35,749 bases of DNA from Acidobacteriota bacterium (lineage in GTDB: Bacteria > Acidobacteriota > Blastocatellia > RBC074), in assembly GCA_016789605.1 (NCBI GenBank), contig JAEUQO010000234.1, forward strand, positions 1 to 35,749, given 5' to 3'. Positions 20,365 to 29,270 of the stretch are shown piece after piece. Every line of letters starts with the position of its first letter. Position 1 is the first letter of the stretch. The notes under the pieces were generated by a model that was not told the origin of the DNA, ran no database searches, and saw only the letters and a program-made list of their open reading frames with translations. Made by a program: the position numbers and the translations under genes.

Positions 20365-23300
20365 TCAAGTTTCGCTGATCAACGCGTCATCCAGTTCAAA
20401 GGACTCCGCATAAATCAACCGTCCCGGCTGGCGCGTGGTGCGCCCATCTTTGAGCACGTAATTGGCCGAAACGTATTCGTATTCTTCAACCAACAACCGG
20501 AACCGACCGACTTCGGGTCGCTGGGCAAAGGTGACCAATCCTGCCCACATCTCCAGATCGGGATCGGTCGGGTAATAGTTATCAAAGACAGCGTTGACCG
20601 TTGCGACGTCAGGCGCGACATCCTGCCAGGCGAGATCAGATTGAATGGCGTCGTCCCGTTGTTGCAATCGCACACGAATTTGCGTCGGGCGTTTGCTGAC
20701 GTCTTGCGGACGCGGTTCGGCTTGCAACAACGGCTGCGGGCCGCGCGGCGCAACACCAGACACAACCACGCGCAACGTGCGCGGATGATGCGGGTCTGAC
20801 GTCACCGTGGCCACACGGTCGGGCGTAAGCTGCGCAAAATCCGCCAACACCACACGCGAAACTTTTGCGTCGGCGAGCGCTTGCGGCTGATAGCGCACGA
20901 CCGCCAGGCGCACAAACGGGCTGTAGTTTTCGGTAAAAGTGTTGATCATCAAATCGGCATACCACAATTTGCGTGACTCGTCGTAAGCAACCGGAAAGCC
21001 AACGACATCAATCCGCCCCGGTTCACCCGCCGGATACTCTTTGGTCGGCGCTTTCCGCGCTGAAGCTTCTTCGAGCGAAACGCCGGAATCCGCTGCAACC
21101 AGATCAGGAAAATTCCCCACGCCCGGCGCGCCGTATAAACCATTGGTGGCCCAGATCGGGTCTATGCCCCATTGCGTGAAGAAGGGTTTGAATTTGTCGC
21201 GCGCTTGCGCATCCAGCGAACCATTCTGATAGCTCCACAACGCGACGCCTAACAACTCGCCGACGCCGGAAGAAAACCAGGGACGATGCAAATACACACG
21301 CAATCCGCCGCCAAAACGGACGCTGCGTTTCAAATTCGTTTCGGTTTGTCGTTGCCAACCAAACGTCGGCAACACATACGCGACGCTGGGCGCAAGCGGA
21401 CGCGCGGAAGCGGGCACGTCCACGGTGACGGATTCACCGGTACGCGAAAACACCAAATCCTGGTCTTGCGGGAAGTATTCGCGGTAACGCGACGTCGCAA
21501 CCGGCGTATAAGTCACGCGATGATGTTTGGTGTCATTGAATAAGTGGCGAGGCGCAGCGTCATAAAAAAGCTGGCCAAATTTGTTGGGCAGGCGCGTTCG
21601 TTCTCCGGTGCGAACGAATGCAATCTGGTCATGTTCGGGATCGTAATACCCTACGCGCCGAGATCCTTTGCCGCTGGCGGTTAAGTATTCTTCCTTGAGT
21701 GAGTGCAGCGGCAATTCTTCGACGTGTTCTTTTCGATGCGAAGTCGTCCATTTCGTTTGCGTCAGATCATCCACCGGATCATCCCATTCCGCCAGCAAAT
21801 CCACTTTGGCGGTGCTGGCCCCATGCACTTTCAGCGCGCCAGTCAAAAATGCATCCGTCGCGCCTAACCGCCGCCAGGAAGTAAGCGGCGCAAATTCCGT
21901 GGGGTCCTGGCGGCTGACAATCGGTGTGGTTTGCAGCGGGTCTGCGCCAGCCGCAGTCTGATCGAAATCAGCATCAAACGCCGTGAACGCAGGTTTGCCC
22001 AGCGGCTGTTGTACGGCGTGCACCAGCGTCAACAATGTCGGCGGCGTTAACATCCAATGACCGCCTTCGACGGCGCGCTGCAAAATGTGCGCAATACGAT
22101 CAACGTTTGCGCCGGGGCGAAAATACTCGGCGCGCGGATTGAGCAACGTCAACCGCTCGACATATTCGCGCAGCCATTGCCACACACCCAGCAGCTTCAA
22201 ATCATCTGGCGTCACATAACTGGTCAACGGCACGATGCTGGTTTGCCCTTTCGGCAAAAACACCGTCAACAAACGTGCGGTCGGGTCCCACTGTGGCCGC
22301 AAATCAGTTTGCCCGGATGCCGGGTCAGCCAGCGCCAACCGCAATCCGCGCGTTTGTTGCCAATCATCACTGTCGCCAAAACTGATCAACGTCGCTGAAC
22401 CCGGACGCGGATTCGGGTCTGACAACGCGTCGTAATTGGCAGCCGCAGCGACACCAACATCCGGCGTCAACTTGCTGAGCGAACCTGACGGCGTTCCCGG
22501 CAAATTGCGCAGCGCCGCGCCACGCGCGAGCGGATCGGGCAAATACGGCAACGACGCAAGCTGGTCTGTTGTCACGAGTGGGAAACTGTCGGTTTTGCCT
22601 GCAATGTGAATGTCAGTGTGCGGCAATTCGCCGGCGTCGCGTTCGGCGATCAATTGCCAGGTCGCGGCATCGTTTTTCAACTTGCCTGTGGCGTCATCAA
22701 ACATACCCAGGCGTTCGCCCATTTCGACGCTGGTACGCGGTGGGAAGAGATGACGTTCGGCGGCAGTCACGTCGGCGGCATCGCCGTCTTTGCTAATGTC
22801 GTCATTGAACGTGCGAATCACCAACCGGTCGAGCGCCGAGCCAGCATCAGTCACCGCGCGCTCATCACGCAAAACAACCAAAGGCGCTGCCACCGGTTCG
22901 TAGCGCAAAAAGGTGAAGCCTTCGGGGTCGCGCGGTAACGCACAGATCGTGGAAAGTCCATCAGCCAACGCATCGCCTAGTTGCAGGCTATTGCCAGCCA
23001 AATCAACCGCGCGCGCGCGCATGCGATACCGCACCCCGAATCGCATGCGCGGCAACGATCCGGGCAGCACGCGATATTTGACCGCCATCTTAAACGGCGT
23101 CTCGGGTTGATCTTCGGCAAACTTGTCGGGTTCGTTGTCGCGCGGCAGTGCATCATCCGGGTCGGCATAACGGCTGAAATGTTTGCCCGGACGCGGAGCG
23201 CTCAGACTCCACCCGGCCCAACGCGCAATGGCTTCGTGAATATAGAGGTCGGTGCCGTCTGCGCCTGCTGCCGCGCCTTTGGCCGGTTGCGTGAGCGCCA

Positions 23301-24741
23301 ACTGCACAAAGCCTTCTTCTTCCGCCACTGAAAAATTTGCTTCGCCAATCTGATATTCGCCGCTGCGCTGATGCAGCGAATGCCAGGCATTCGTGCGCGA
23401 ATCCCAAATGTCCAGCCGATAACCGCGCACCAGGTCTTCGGCAAAAAATGGTCGCGGCTGTGCCCCGCCGCTTTCCACGGCCTCGTTGAAGGCCTTTCCT
23501 TGCGCCAGCGTATCCAGCAAATACAACGCGCGACGATCGGCAAACAATGACAATCCGCCTGATCGCAAGGCGGGCAAGGTCGCGCCCGGGTCAAAGACGT
23601 CTGGATGCGGCGCGGGTTCTGGCTTGGCATTCGCAGCCAGATTCAACCCCGTATCAGGATCGTTGAGCGTTTCGGAAAGAATCATCGTTTTATGCATTCC
23701 GCCGTCAACGTCCACTTGCGCCAGCCCAAATCGTTCAGGCGCCAGATCGAGCAAGCCAATCACGTTCATCGGTGACGAAGGGTCGCTCAAGACACGTGGC
23801 GCAGCCAAAAACAAATTGTGTCCGCCAGCGACCAGGTCTACGTATGCCGTAGCCAGCTCCGGCGTTTTGGTTGGTGTGCGCCAGGCAAAACTGGTCTTGC
23901 TGACGGAAAGCGTGCCGAATTTGCCGGGCGCTGTTTCTTTGACAAAATCCAGCGGCAAATCAATATCGAAAACCAGTCCCAGCGCGCGCAACAAATCGGG
24001 ATAGCTGTTGAGCGAACTGAGCGCCTGATGAAAATCGAGCACGTTTTCCGTATCGAGTTTCAATTCATCACGTGGCGGCGTCGGCATGCGATGAAACACC
24101 GCAAACGGCACGGCAATTTTCTTGAAGGCCGTGGCATCCGGCGACGCCCAATACAATCCTTCGCCATCCAGCGGCCCGGAAAATCCTGCTTGCGCGGTCG
24201 CCACGCGCGGCGATTTATTGATCTCGCGCATGGCAGCGCGCCAACTTCTGGCGCGGTCGGCATTCCAATGCACATCCAGCCCGTCAACCAGGCCACGCAA
24301 CAGATCACGGTTGCCGCGCTCTTGTTTATCACTGCGTGTTTCTTCTTCAGGCAGCGCCAGCGTCACGCTGGCTTCCTGATAGATCGCCTTGAGCGCGCTC
24401 AGCGCCTGTCGCATGGAGAACGAAATGATTCCGCGCTCCGTGTAATCGTTGAATTTGTGCGAACGTACCGGGGTCTCGCGGTTGAACAACTGCGCCCACA
24501 ACCCCGGATTCAGAACGCTGGTGTTGATCGCGGCTTCGCTCTGTTTTCCGGCGCAACGAAACACCAGCGTCAGGCCTTGTTCCTTTAGCCGGTGTGTCCA
24601 TTGCAACCAATCGGGGAAATCCCCCAAATGATCGGCCCCCACCAACCGCGGCGAAACAAACACAGAGACGGGGTGGCGTTTTGCGTCCAGGCTGATCCCG
24701 CGCGGTGTGACGGTAAAAATAACTGTCTGCTCGGTTGCCAT
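20365..24741 (-). CDS. Giant protein of unknown function, second gene of an unassigned pair
   Basis: 1458 aa, not recognised. The start is fixed by GGAGG 5 nt before the ATG at 24741. There is no signal peptide or membrane segment. Residues 1-65 look like a compact domain (VSVFVSPRL, then DFPDWLQW). Residues about 435-520 have a regular beta-rich run (RGYRLDIWDSRT to GWSLSAPRPGK). Residues 564-585 (YRMRARAVDLAGNS) resemble the last strands of a fibronectin/Ig-like domain. Proline-rich, aspartate-rich loops separate strand-like segments through the C-terminal half. I find no catalytic signature, Walker motif, CxxC or low-complexity repeat. The gene is 10 nt downstream of the other giant gene and converges with the ROK gene only 22 bp away. 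It could be a structural or substrate-binding component; that is inference. Confidence 0.8.
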   Translation of the reverse strand: MATEQTVIFTVTPRGISLDAKRHPVSVFVSPRLVGADHLGDFPDWLQWTHRLKEQGLTLVFRCAGKQSEAAINTSVLNPGLWAQLFNRETPVRSHKFNDYTERGIISFSMRQALSALKAIYQEASVTLALPEEETRSDKQERGNRDLLRGLVDGLDVHWNADRARSWRAAMREINKSPRVATAQAGFSGPLDGEGLYWASPDATAFKKIAVPFAVFHRMPTPPRDELKLDTENVLDFHQALSSLNSYPDLLRALGLVFDIDLPLDFVKETAPGKFGTLSVSKTSFAWRTPTKTPELATAYVDLVAGGHNLFLAAPRVLSDPSSPMNVIGLLDLAPERFGLAQVDVDGGMHKTMILSETLNDPDTGLNLAANAKPEPAPHPDVFDPGATLPALRSGGLSLFADRRALYLLDTLAQGKAFNEAVESGGAQPRPFFAEDLVRGYRLDIWDSRTNAWHSLHQRSGEYQIGEANFSVAEEEGFVQLALTQPAKGAAAGADGTDLYIHEAIARWAGWSLSAPRPGKHFSRYADPDDALPRDNEPDKFAEDQPETPFKMAVKYRVLPGSLPRMRFGVRYRMRARAVDLAGNSLQLGDALADGLSTICALPRDPEGFTFLRYEPVAAPLVVLRDERAVTDAGSALDRLVIRTFNDDISKDGDAADVTAAERHLFPPRTSVEMGERLGMFDDATGKLKNDAATWQLIAERDAGELPHTDIHIAGKTDSFPLVTTDQLASLPYLPDPLARGAALRNLPGTPSGSLSKLTPDVGVAAAANYDALSDPNPRPGSATLISFGDSDDWQQTRGLRLALADPASGQTDLRPQWDPTARLLTVFLPKGQTSIVPLTSYVTPDDLKLLGVWQWLREYVERLTLLNPRAEYFRPGANVDRIAHILQRAVEGGHWMLTPPTLLTLVHAVQQPLGKPAFTAFDADFDQTAAGADPLQTTPIVSRQDPTEFAPLTSWRRLGATDAFLTGALKVHGASTAKVDLLAEWDDPVDDLTQTKWTTSHRKEHVEELPLHSLKEEYLTASGKGSRRVGYYDPEHDQIAFVRTGERTRLPNKFGQLFYDAAPRHLFNDTKHHRVTYTPVATSRYREYFPQDQDLVFSRTGESVTVDVPASARPLAPSVAYVLPTFGWQRQTETNLKRSVRFGGGLRVYLHRPWFSSGVGELLGVALWSYQNGSLDAQARDKFKPFFTQWGIDPIWATNGLYGAPGVGNFPDLVAADSGVSLEEASARKAPTKEYPAGEPGRIDVVGFPVAYDESRKLWYADLMINTFTENYSPFVRLAVVRYQPQALADAKVSRVVLADFAQLTPDRVATVTSDPHHPRTLRVVVSGVAPRGPQPLLQAEPRPQDVSKRPTQIRVRLQQRDDAIQSDLAWQDVAPDVATVNAVFDNYYPTDPDLEMWAGLVTFAQRPEVGRFRLLVEEYEYVSANYVLKDGRTTRQPGRLIYAESFELDDALISET

Positions 24742-24746
24742 AATTT

Positions 24747-24751
24747 CCTCC
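24747..24751 (-). promoter_or_regulatory. Ribosome binding site for the 1458-aa protein
   Basis: GGAGG on the minus strand, 5 nt before the ATG at 24741 and directly after the stop codon (24752-24754) of the upstream giant gene. It decides against a start 18 nt further upstream. Confidence 0.75.
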
Positions 24752-27700
24752 CTACGCAAAGGCGAGCGCGTATTCGCTCCAGTCCTCTGGTTTTTCCAGC
24801 AGCTCTTTGAAAGTCGGGTCGCCGCTCTTGCCGCCGAAGGCTTTTTCGACGGTCAATTCGACAGACGTGCTGAAAAACAGCACTTCGACCTGTACGGTCA
24901 GCGTCGCGCGGCCATAGGCTTTGTCTTTCCCGGCGTCATAGGTAAAGCTCAAATTGAATTCAACCGAGACTTTGATCAGCCCAAGCACGCTCAAACTGCC
25001 GCCCATGCGCAAATAGCCTGTGAGCACGGCTGAAAGCTCGTTGCCGGGATCGCGGCGCTGCATCGAAAAATAGATGCCCGCCATAATGTGGACTTCCCCG
25101 CTGGCGACGCCCAGATCAATGGCGGCAGTCACGCCAAACTCAAGCGCGGCTTCGAGCTGTTTCATCCCGGCGGTATCCAGTTGCAAATGGAAAAATCCGC
25201 CGCCGCCAAAAATCGAAACCGAAAGCAAAAACGGATGTGCCCGTTCTGACACGTTGAAATCAAAGACCGGTTTTCCGTCCAGGAATGGCAAGGTCAGCAC
25301 CGCTCCCAACGTGACGTCTTTTAACGCAAACACGCCGACGGCAATGGGCGGCAAGGTAAAGGCAAAGCCCGCGCGAATGCCGGTGGGCGCGATGTCCAGA
25401 CTGGGCCCATCGCCAAACAATCCGGGCGGAATCGCTTTGCGCAACTCTTCGACAAATTTCAGATCACCGCCAAAGCCAAGCGGTTGCGCAGGATCAAGAC
25501 TGACTTTGACATCCGGTTTCTGGTTGCTGCGTGTCGTAAAAGCAAACTCAACGAAGTTGATGAACACGCATTTGAGTATGCTGACCTGAAAGTCATTCAG
25601 CTTGCCGTTGAAATCGAACTTGACGCCTTCAGCCACTGGCGCGCCCAACGTATCCAGCGTGACCGGCTTTTCGATGCGCCCGTGAATGAGCAACTTGGTC
25701 GTGCCGTTGTGGTCTTTTTCAAACGCGGCAATGCCCAAATCCAGATTTTCGACTTTGGGTTCCCAATCCAACGTCGCAATCAACAGCTTGCCGTTGGGCG
25801 GCAAATCCTGCGATTGCGTGCGCAACTTGGGCGCGTTTTTGTCTAGTGAAACCGCAGACAGCAACTTGAACAGGTCAAAGCTGCCAAACAGTTGCGCCGT
25901 GACGCCTTTGAAAAATTCCGCCGGGTTGAACGTGTTGGTCAGCGCGTCTTCGACTTTGCCGGCCAACGGTCCCAACGCGCGCGTCAGCGTCGAAACGCCC
26001 ATATTCGGCGTGGCAAATCCGCCCGCCTGATCTGAGCTGAATGCAACGCCCAGCGTTTGCCGCACCGTTGGATCATCGGGCACGAATTGCGCCAGGTCTT
26101 TCTTAACGATTTCGGCAAAGACGCCGGTTTGCGCGTCAAACCCGTTTTTGACGTAGCCGCTGAAATACCGAATTGTCGTGGGCGCATTGGCGCCGAGCAA
26201 TTCCTCGACCTGCGGAATGCGCACATCCGCTTTCAACATTTGCGCGGGATCGCCTACGGCATTGACGACAAAGTTGAGCGCTTCAGTGACCAGTTGTGTG
26301 TTGTTTTGTTGCTGTCCGCCCGGCGGCGGTGACCCAGGATCGGCAAAGGTCAGTTTCTGTCCGGGGACGACGGCCGTTCGGCGCGCAGCGTTGGCGACGG
26401 AGTTGTATTCGACTTCAACCGCGGCGGCGGCAGCAGGTTTTGCGTCGTGCAAATCGCTGATCGAAACAAACATCAGCGGGATGGTGAAATCCACGGAATT
26501 GTTCGCGACATCCGTTCCTACCGCGTGAAAGCGGAACAAATCGCGCGAACTCGCCCCTGTCATCACTTCCACCCAGAACGACCGGTGGATGGTCGGCGCA
26601 CCGGGTGGAATCAATTGCGGCTCTGCGATATCGGGCGTGACCAGCGTTGTCAGTCGCACCCGTTTGAATGGATTGCCGCGCACATCAAAGGTTTTCACCG
26701 GTTCGCGCACAACGATGAACATGCGCTGAAAGAGATACGCGCCGACCACGCCATCAGCGCCTTGCTTAAACTTGCGCTCAGTGACTTTGATCAGCGCCGC
26801 ACGATGCCGGAACGGCCACAACTCACCTTCATAAACGATGCGCACGTAATGATCGCGCCCTTGCGTCGCAACATGCACCCATTCCGACAAATCCAACTGG
26901 CCATTGTCCTGTGCGGCTGCGGCGGTAAACACGCCGGGCAACAGCAAGGTGGTGCTGATTTCGTCATGCAAGGCCTGAATCGCGCTGGCACTGTCTGGTG
27001 CCTTTTCTGCCGCACGTTCACGCAACAAAGGCAGCCGCGTAAAAATCTGATCCCAATTGAGCGGCGGCAATACGACGACCGGCTTTGCCTTGCGCGGCGG
27101 ATCCCAGGCTCCGCGTGAACGCAACCAACCACCAAGTGGTGTCAGCATCACCTGCTCCGCCTCAAACGGTTTAGGAACGTACAGCACCGTAAAACGGAAC
27201 TTGCGCGAATTGCGTGTCAGCAATCCCGCGTTGATGGTCGTGGCCAAATCGGAATTGGCCGCCGCTTCAGGCGCGGCATTCAACAGCGGATTCAGCACAA
27301 TCGGCATCAGGTTAAGTTCGATATCGCCTTCATACCCGTGAAACGCCGACGTCAGAATGACGATCTGATGACGATCATTGGGCGACATTGCCGTGCGACC
27401 GAGTCCCGCGTCTTGTTTGGTCGTCGGCGGCGGATTGGTCGCGCTGTAATCCTGTGACCAGATGGCGCGCAACGGCGCAGTGTTGTCGCGCGAAAGTTCG
27501 ACCGGCCCGTTTTTGCCGTTGAGCATCAGCCGCGTATGCCAAAGCTCTGTTCTGCCGCGCTGGGTAAATGGCTGCAAGCGATGGTTCCAGTGCGCATCGC
27601 GGTTGGGCGAGATCACCAACCGATAGGGCAATTCCAACGCCGTATCTGTCGGCGCGGGTTGCGCGATCACAGGCGCGTTGGCAATTTCCGCCGCAGTTGG

Positions 27701-28117
27701 CGTACGTCCGATGGCGGCGATGGGATGTACGTTTAGCGTCAAGCCAGACCAATCAAGCAAACCTGCCACGCTGTACGGAATGCGCGCAGCGGGCGGCACC
27801 TGAAACACAAGACGGCTTGGCTGTCCTAGCCTGGCAGCCGTTTGCCCGGGCGGCGCAGGCGTCTCGACGGCGTTGTTGCCTTTTTCAGGATCACGGCTCT
27901 GCCGCAGCGGATCGGCTTCGGGTTGCACAATTGCCGCTTCGAAATAGGCGTGCTCGGCAATGGTCTGCGGAGGGAACGTCACGACCAAATAAGCAGGCTG
28001 CCGCGCGTCTGCCACCACCAATACGGGAGCTCTCCGCATTGTGGCATCCAGCCGCAAGTTGACGGCTTCAATCCGCAAATTGAGCAGATCATCAGGACGT
28101 ACGATTTCTATTTTCAT
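24752..28117 (-). CDS. Giant protein of unknown function, first gene of an unassigned pair
   Basis: 1121 aa, not recognised. No signal peptide. Residues 1-60 look like a small beta domain. Residues about 162-225 carry a distinctive block (YRLVISPNRDAHW, then GRTELWHTRL and LRAIWSQDYS). Residues 405-560 are mixed. A Pro/Gly/Gln linker at about 595-607 (DPGSPPPGGQQQNN) separates the halves. From about 775 to 1095 there are long alternating hydrophobic/polar strands with glycine turns (for example around 960-980 and 1030-1060), as in amphipathic beta-sheets that form a groove or barrel-like surface. No helical membrane segment is obvious. An SD GGGAGG lies about 12 nt before the ATG. It is transcribed from a predicted promoter about 180 nt upstream, together with the 1458-aa gene. 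Confidence 0.8.
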   Translation of the reverse strand: MKIEIVRPDDLLNLRIEAVNLRLDATMRRAPVLVVADARQPAYLVVTFPPQTIAEHAYFEAAIVQPEADPLRQSRDPEKGNNAVETPAPPGQTAARLGQPSRLVFQVPPAARIPYSVAGLLDWSGLTLNVHPIAAIGRTPTAAEIANAPVIAQPAPTDTALELPYRLVISPNRDAHWNHRLQPFTQRGRTELWHTRLMLNGKNGPVELSRDNTAPLRAIWSQDYSATNPPPTTKQDAGLGRTAMSPNDRHQIVILTSAFHGYEGDIELNLMPIVLNPLLNAAPEAAANSDLATTINAGLLTRNSRKFRFTVLYVPKPFEAEQVMLTPLGGWLRSRGAWDPPRKAKPVVVLPPLNWDQIFTRLPLLRERAAEKAPDSASAIQALHDEISTTLLLPGVFTAAAAQDNGQLDLSEWVHVATQGRDHYVRIVYEGELWPFRHRAALIKVTERKFKQGADGVVGAYLFQRMFIVVREPVKTFDVRGNPFKRVRLTTLVTPDIAEPQLIPPGAPTIHRSFWVEVMTGASSRDLFRFHAVGTDVANNSVDFTIPLMFVSISDLHDAKPAAAAAVEVEYNSVANAARRTAVVPGQKLTFADPGSPPPGGQQQNNTQLVTEALNFVVNAVGDPAQMLKADVRIPQVEELLGANAPTTIRYFSGYVKNGFDAQTGVFAEIVKKDLAQFVPDDPTVRQTLGVAFSSDQAGGFATPNMGVSTLTRALGPLAGKVEDALTNTFNPAEFFKGVTAQLFGSFDLFKLLSAVSLDKNAPKLRTQSQDLPPNGKLLIATLDWEPKVENLDLGIAAFEKDHNGTTKLLIHGRIEKPVTLDTLGAPVAEGVKFDFNGKLNDFQVSILKCVFINFVEFAFTTRSNQKPDVKVSLDPAQPLGFGGDLKFVEELRKAIPPGLFGDGPSLDIAPTGIRAGFAFTLPPIAVGVFALKDVTLGAVLTLPFLDGKPVFDFNVSERAHPFLLSVSIFGGGGFFHLQLDTAGMKQLEAALEFGVTAAIDLGVASGEVHIMAGIYFSMQRRDPGNELSAVLTGYLRMGGSLSVLGLIKVSVEFNLSFTYDAGKDKAYGRATLTVQVEVLFFSTSVELTVEKAFGGKSGDPTFKELLEKPEDWSEYALAFA

Positions 28118-28295
28118 GGTTCTGGCGAGCCTCCCAGAGACACACGTCTCCTGTTGCAGGTCGTTACCAAGTCACACGAAGAGGAATTTCAAAGGGGCGT
28201 TATCCTGGCGCACCATAGCGCGTACGGGTGGCTGCGTCTTGCGCTGTACCGAGTCAGCAGGGAAAGTTATTTGTCAGAGAGATTTTTATTTGACC

Positions 28296-28316
28296 CACAG
28301 GCAGTATAGGCCTGTG
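28296..28316. promoter_or_regulatory. Palindromic operator candidate over the giant-pair -10
   Basis: CACAGGC (28296-28302) and GCCTGTG (28310-28316) form a perfect 7-bp inverted repeat with a 7-nt spacer. The spacer contains the predicted -10 hexamer (28303-28308), so a dimeric repressor bound here would block RNA polymerase. The regulator is not identified. Confidence 0.4.
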
Positions 28317-28331
28317 CCTTGCGCCGTGCAA
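28303..28331 (-). promoter_or_regulatory. Sigma70-like promoter for the giant-protein operon
   Basis: On the minus strand TTGCAC (28326-28331), a 17-nt spacer and TATACT (28303-28308). The -10 matches the consensus at five of six positions, and the spacing is ideal. Confidence 0.5.
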
Positions 28332-28590
28332 TTCAAAAAACATCTGCCCTGACTTCTTCATTAACAGACTTCCTGACAGTGCAAACTTTCCCAGACGCAG
28401 TTGAGCGCTGGGGCAAAATCCGCGTTGCACGCTTTCGCCACCACCAACTTTCGAGAAGAAGCGCCCTTTTTCACGCGTCTGTGGCTTGGCTCGCGACTTG
28501 CGGGGAATGTGGTGAGTGGTGGCCCTTGGCGCGGTTCCCACCCAAGACATCAAAAACCGGCTGCCAAGCCACTAACCCGATGAAATTTCC

Positions 28591-29148
28591 ATGTCACTTA
28601 GACCAACACATCTGTTACGACACGAACACCGCGTTATCGAACAAGCACTGCGCGCACTCACAGGCATGTGCCTGAACCTTGCGTCGGGTAATCCCGTCCC
28701 GCCAGAAGCGCTGGCGCAAGCGCTGGACTTCATACAGATTTTTGCCGACCGCTTTCACCACACGCGCGAAGAAGACGTTCTCTTTCCCGCATTGGAACAG
28801 GCCGGATTCAGCCAGGACGAAGGCGCATTGCATTTCTTGCGCGATGAGCATCAACTCGAACGTGAACTGCTGGCCGAATTGGCGTTGACCGTCGCAGCCT
28901 ATCAAACCGGCGAAGCTGGCATCGCGCCGCGACTGATACGGGCCGCCAACGAATACAGCAAACATTTGCTGTCGCATATGCAAAAAGAAGACAGCCTGCT
29001 CTTTCACCTGGCGGAAGAACTGCTTGATGAAAATGCCAAAGCAGCGTTGTTACAACAGCTCGCTCCGGCGCATACCGCCAGCGGTTCAAGCTTGTTACAT
29101 CGTTACGAGCAACTTGCCACAACGCTGGAAAATCAGTGGTCGGTTTAA
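28591..29148 (+). CDS. Hemerythrin-domain protein
   Basis: 185 aa, cytoplasmic (no signal). Likely diiron ligands of a hemerythrin four-helix bundle are visible: His11/His13 (RHEHRVIE), His56/His57 with Glu60/Glu61 in HHTREEDVLFP, His87 in RDEHQLE, and His125/His129 with nearby acids in KHLLSHMQKED. The domain fills about residues 5-145; the C-terminal 40 residues are an extra helical tail. Hemerythrin-like proteins bind O2, or act in iron-sulphur repair or redox sensing; which role applies here cannot be read off. The SD before the ATG is weak. The gene is divergent from the giant pair and convergent with the cytochrome c gene, with two hairpins in between. Confidence 0.9.
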   Translation: MSLRPTHLLRHEHRVIEQALRALTGMCLNLASGNPVPPEALAQALDFIQIFADRFHHTREEDVLFPALEQAGFSQDEGALHFLRDEHQLERELLAELALTVAAYQTGEAGIAPRLIRAANEYSKHLLSHMQKEDSLLFHLAEELLDENAKAALLQQLAPAHTASGSSLLHRYEQLATTLENQWSV

Positions 29149-29178
29149 TCCGATGTTTCCGCTCTTGTTGAAGACGCA

Positions 29179-29212
29179 AAAGGGCCGAGGCGTGTTATTG
29201 CCTCGGCCCTTT
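29179..29212. terminator. Bidirectional intrinsic terminator
   Basis: AAAGGGCCGAGGC (29179-29191) pairs perfectly with GCCTCGGCCCTTT (29200-29212) around an 8-nt loop. The A and T ends give a short U-run in both directions, which suits convergent hemerythrin and cytochrome c genes. Confidence 0.85.
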
Positions 29213-29216
29213 GTCA

Positions 29217-29239
29217 CCGGCACTGCCAGCCAGTGCCGG
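29217..29239. terminator. Second hairpin between the convergent genes
   Basis: CCGGCACTG (29217-29225) and CAGTGCCGG (29231-29239) form a perfect 9-bp stem with a 5-nt loop, 5 bp from the first terminator. No T-tract follows, so it is probably an accessory stop for the cytochrome c transcript. Confidence 0.5.
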
Positions 29240-29270
29240 ATAGACGCTGTCGTCAACCGCTCACTTCTGC

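Larger units (their letters stand above)
28118..28590. other. Divergent intergenic region between the giant pair and hemerythrin
   Basis: 473 bp without a convincing gene. It holds the minus-strand promoter and palindrome at 28296-28331, and about 180 nt of presumed leader for the giant pair. For the plus-strand hemerythrin I do not find a good promoter or SD. The rest shows nothing I can name. Confidence 0.45.

Noticed and set aside
23818..24588. 256-codon plus-strand reading frame within the 1458-aa giant gene
   Set aside because: It is antisense to a longer frame that has a perfect SD; the translation is rich in Arg, His and Gln, as expected of a shadow frame.
26447..27118. 223-codon plus-strand reading frame within the 1121-aa giant gene
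   Set aside because: Same reasoning: antisense to the coding strand, basic composition, no SD and no recognisable domain.
20365..28117. The giant pair as part of a contractile injection system
   Set aside because: Tempting because of size and Ig-like strands, but no sheath, tube, baseplate or AAA+ ATPase gene of such a system is present in the window, so this is kept only as a hypothesis.
28319..28675. 118-codon plus-strand frame before and into the hemerythrin gene
   Set aside because: It runs out of frame across the hemerythrin start, and its composition and lack of SD do not support a gene.
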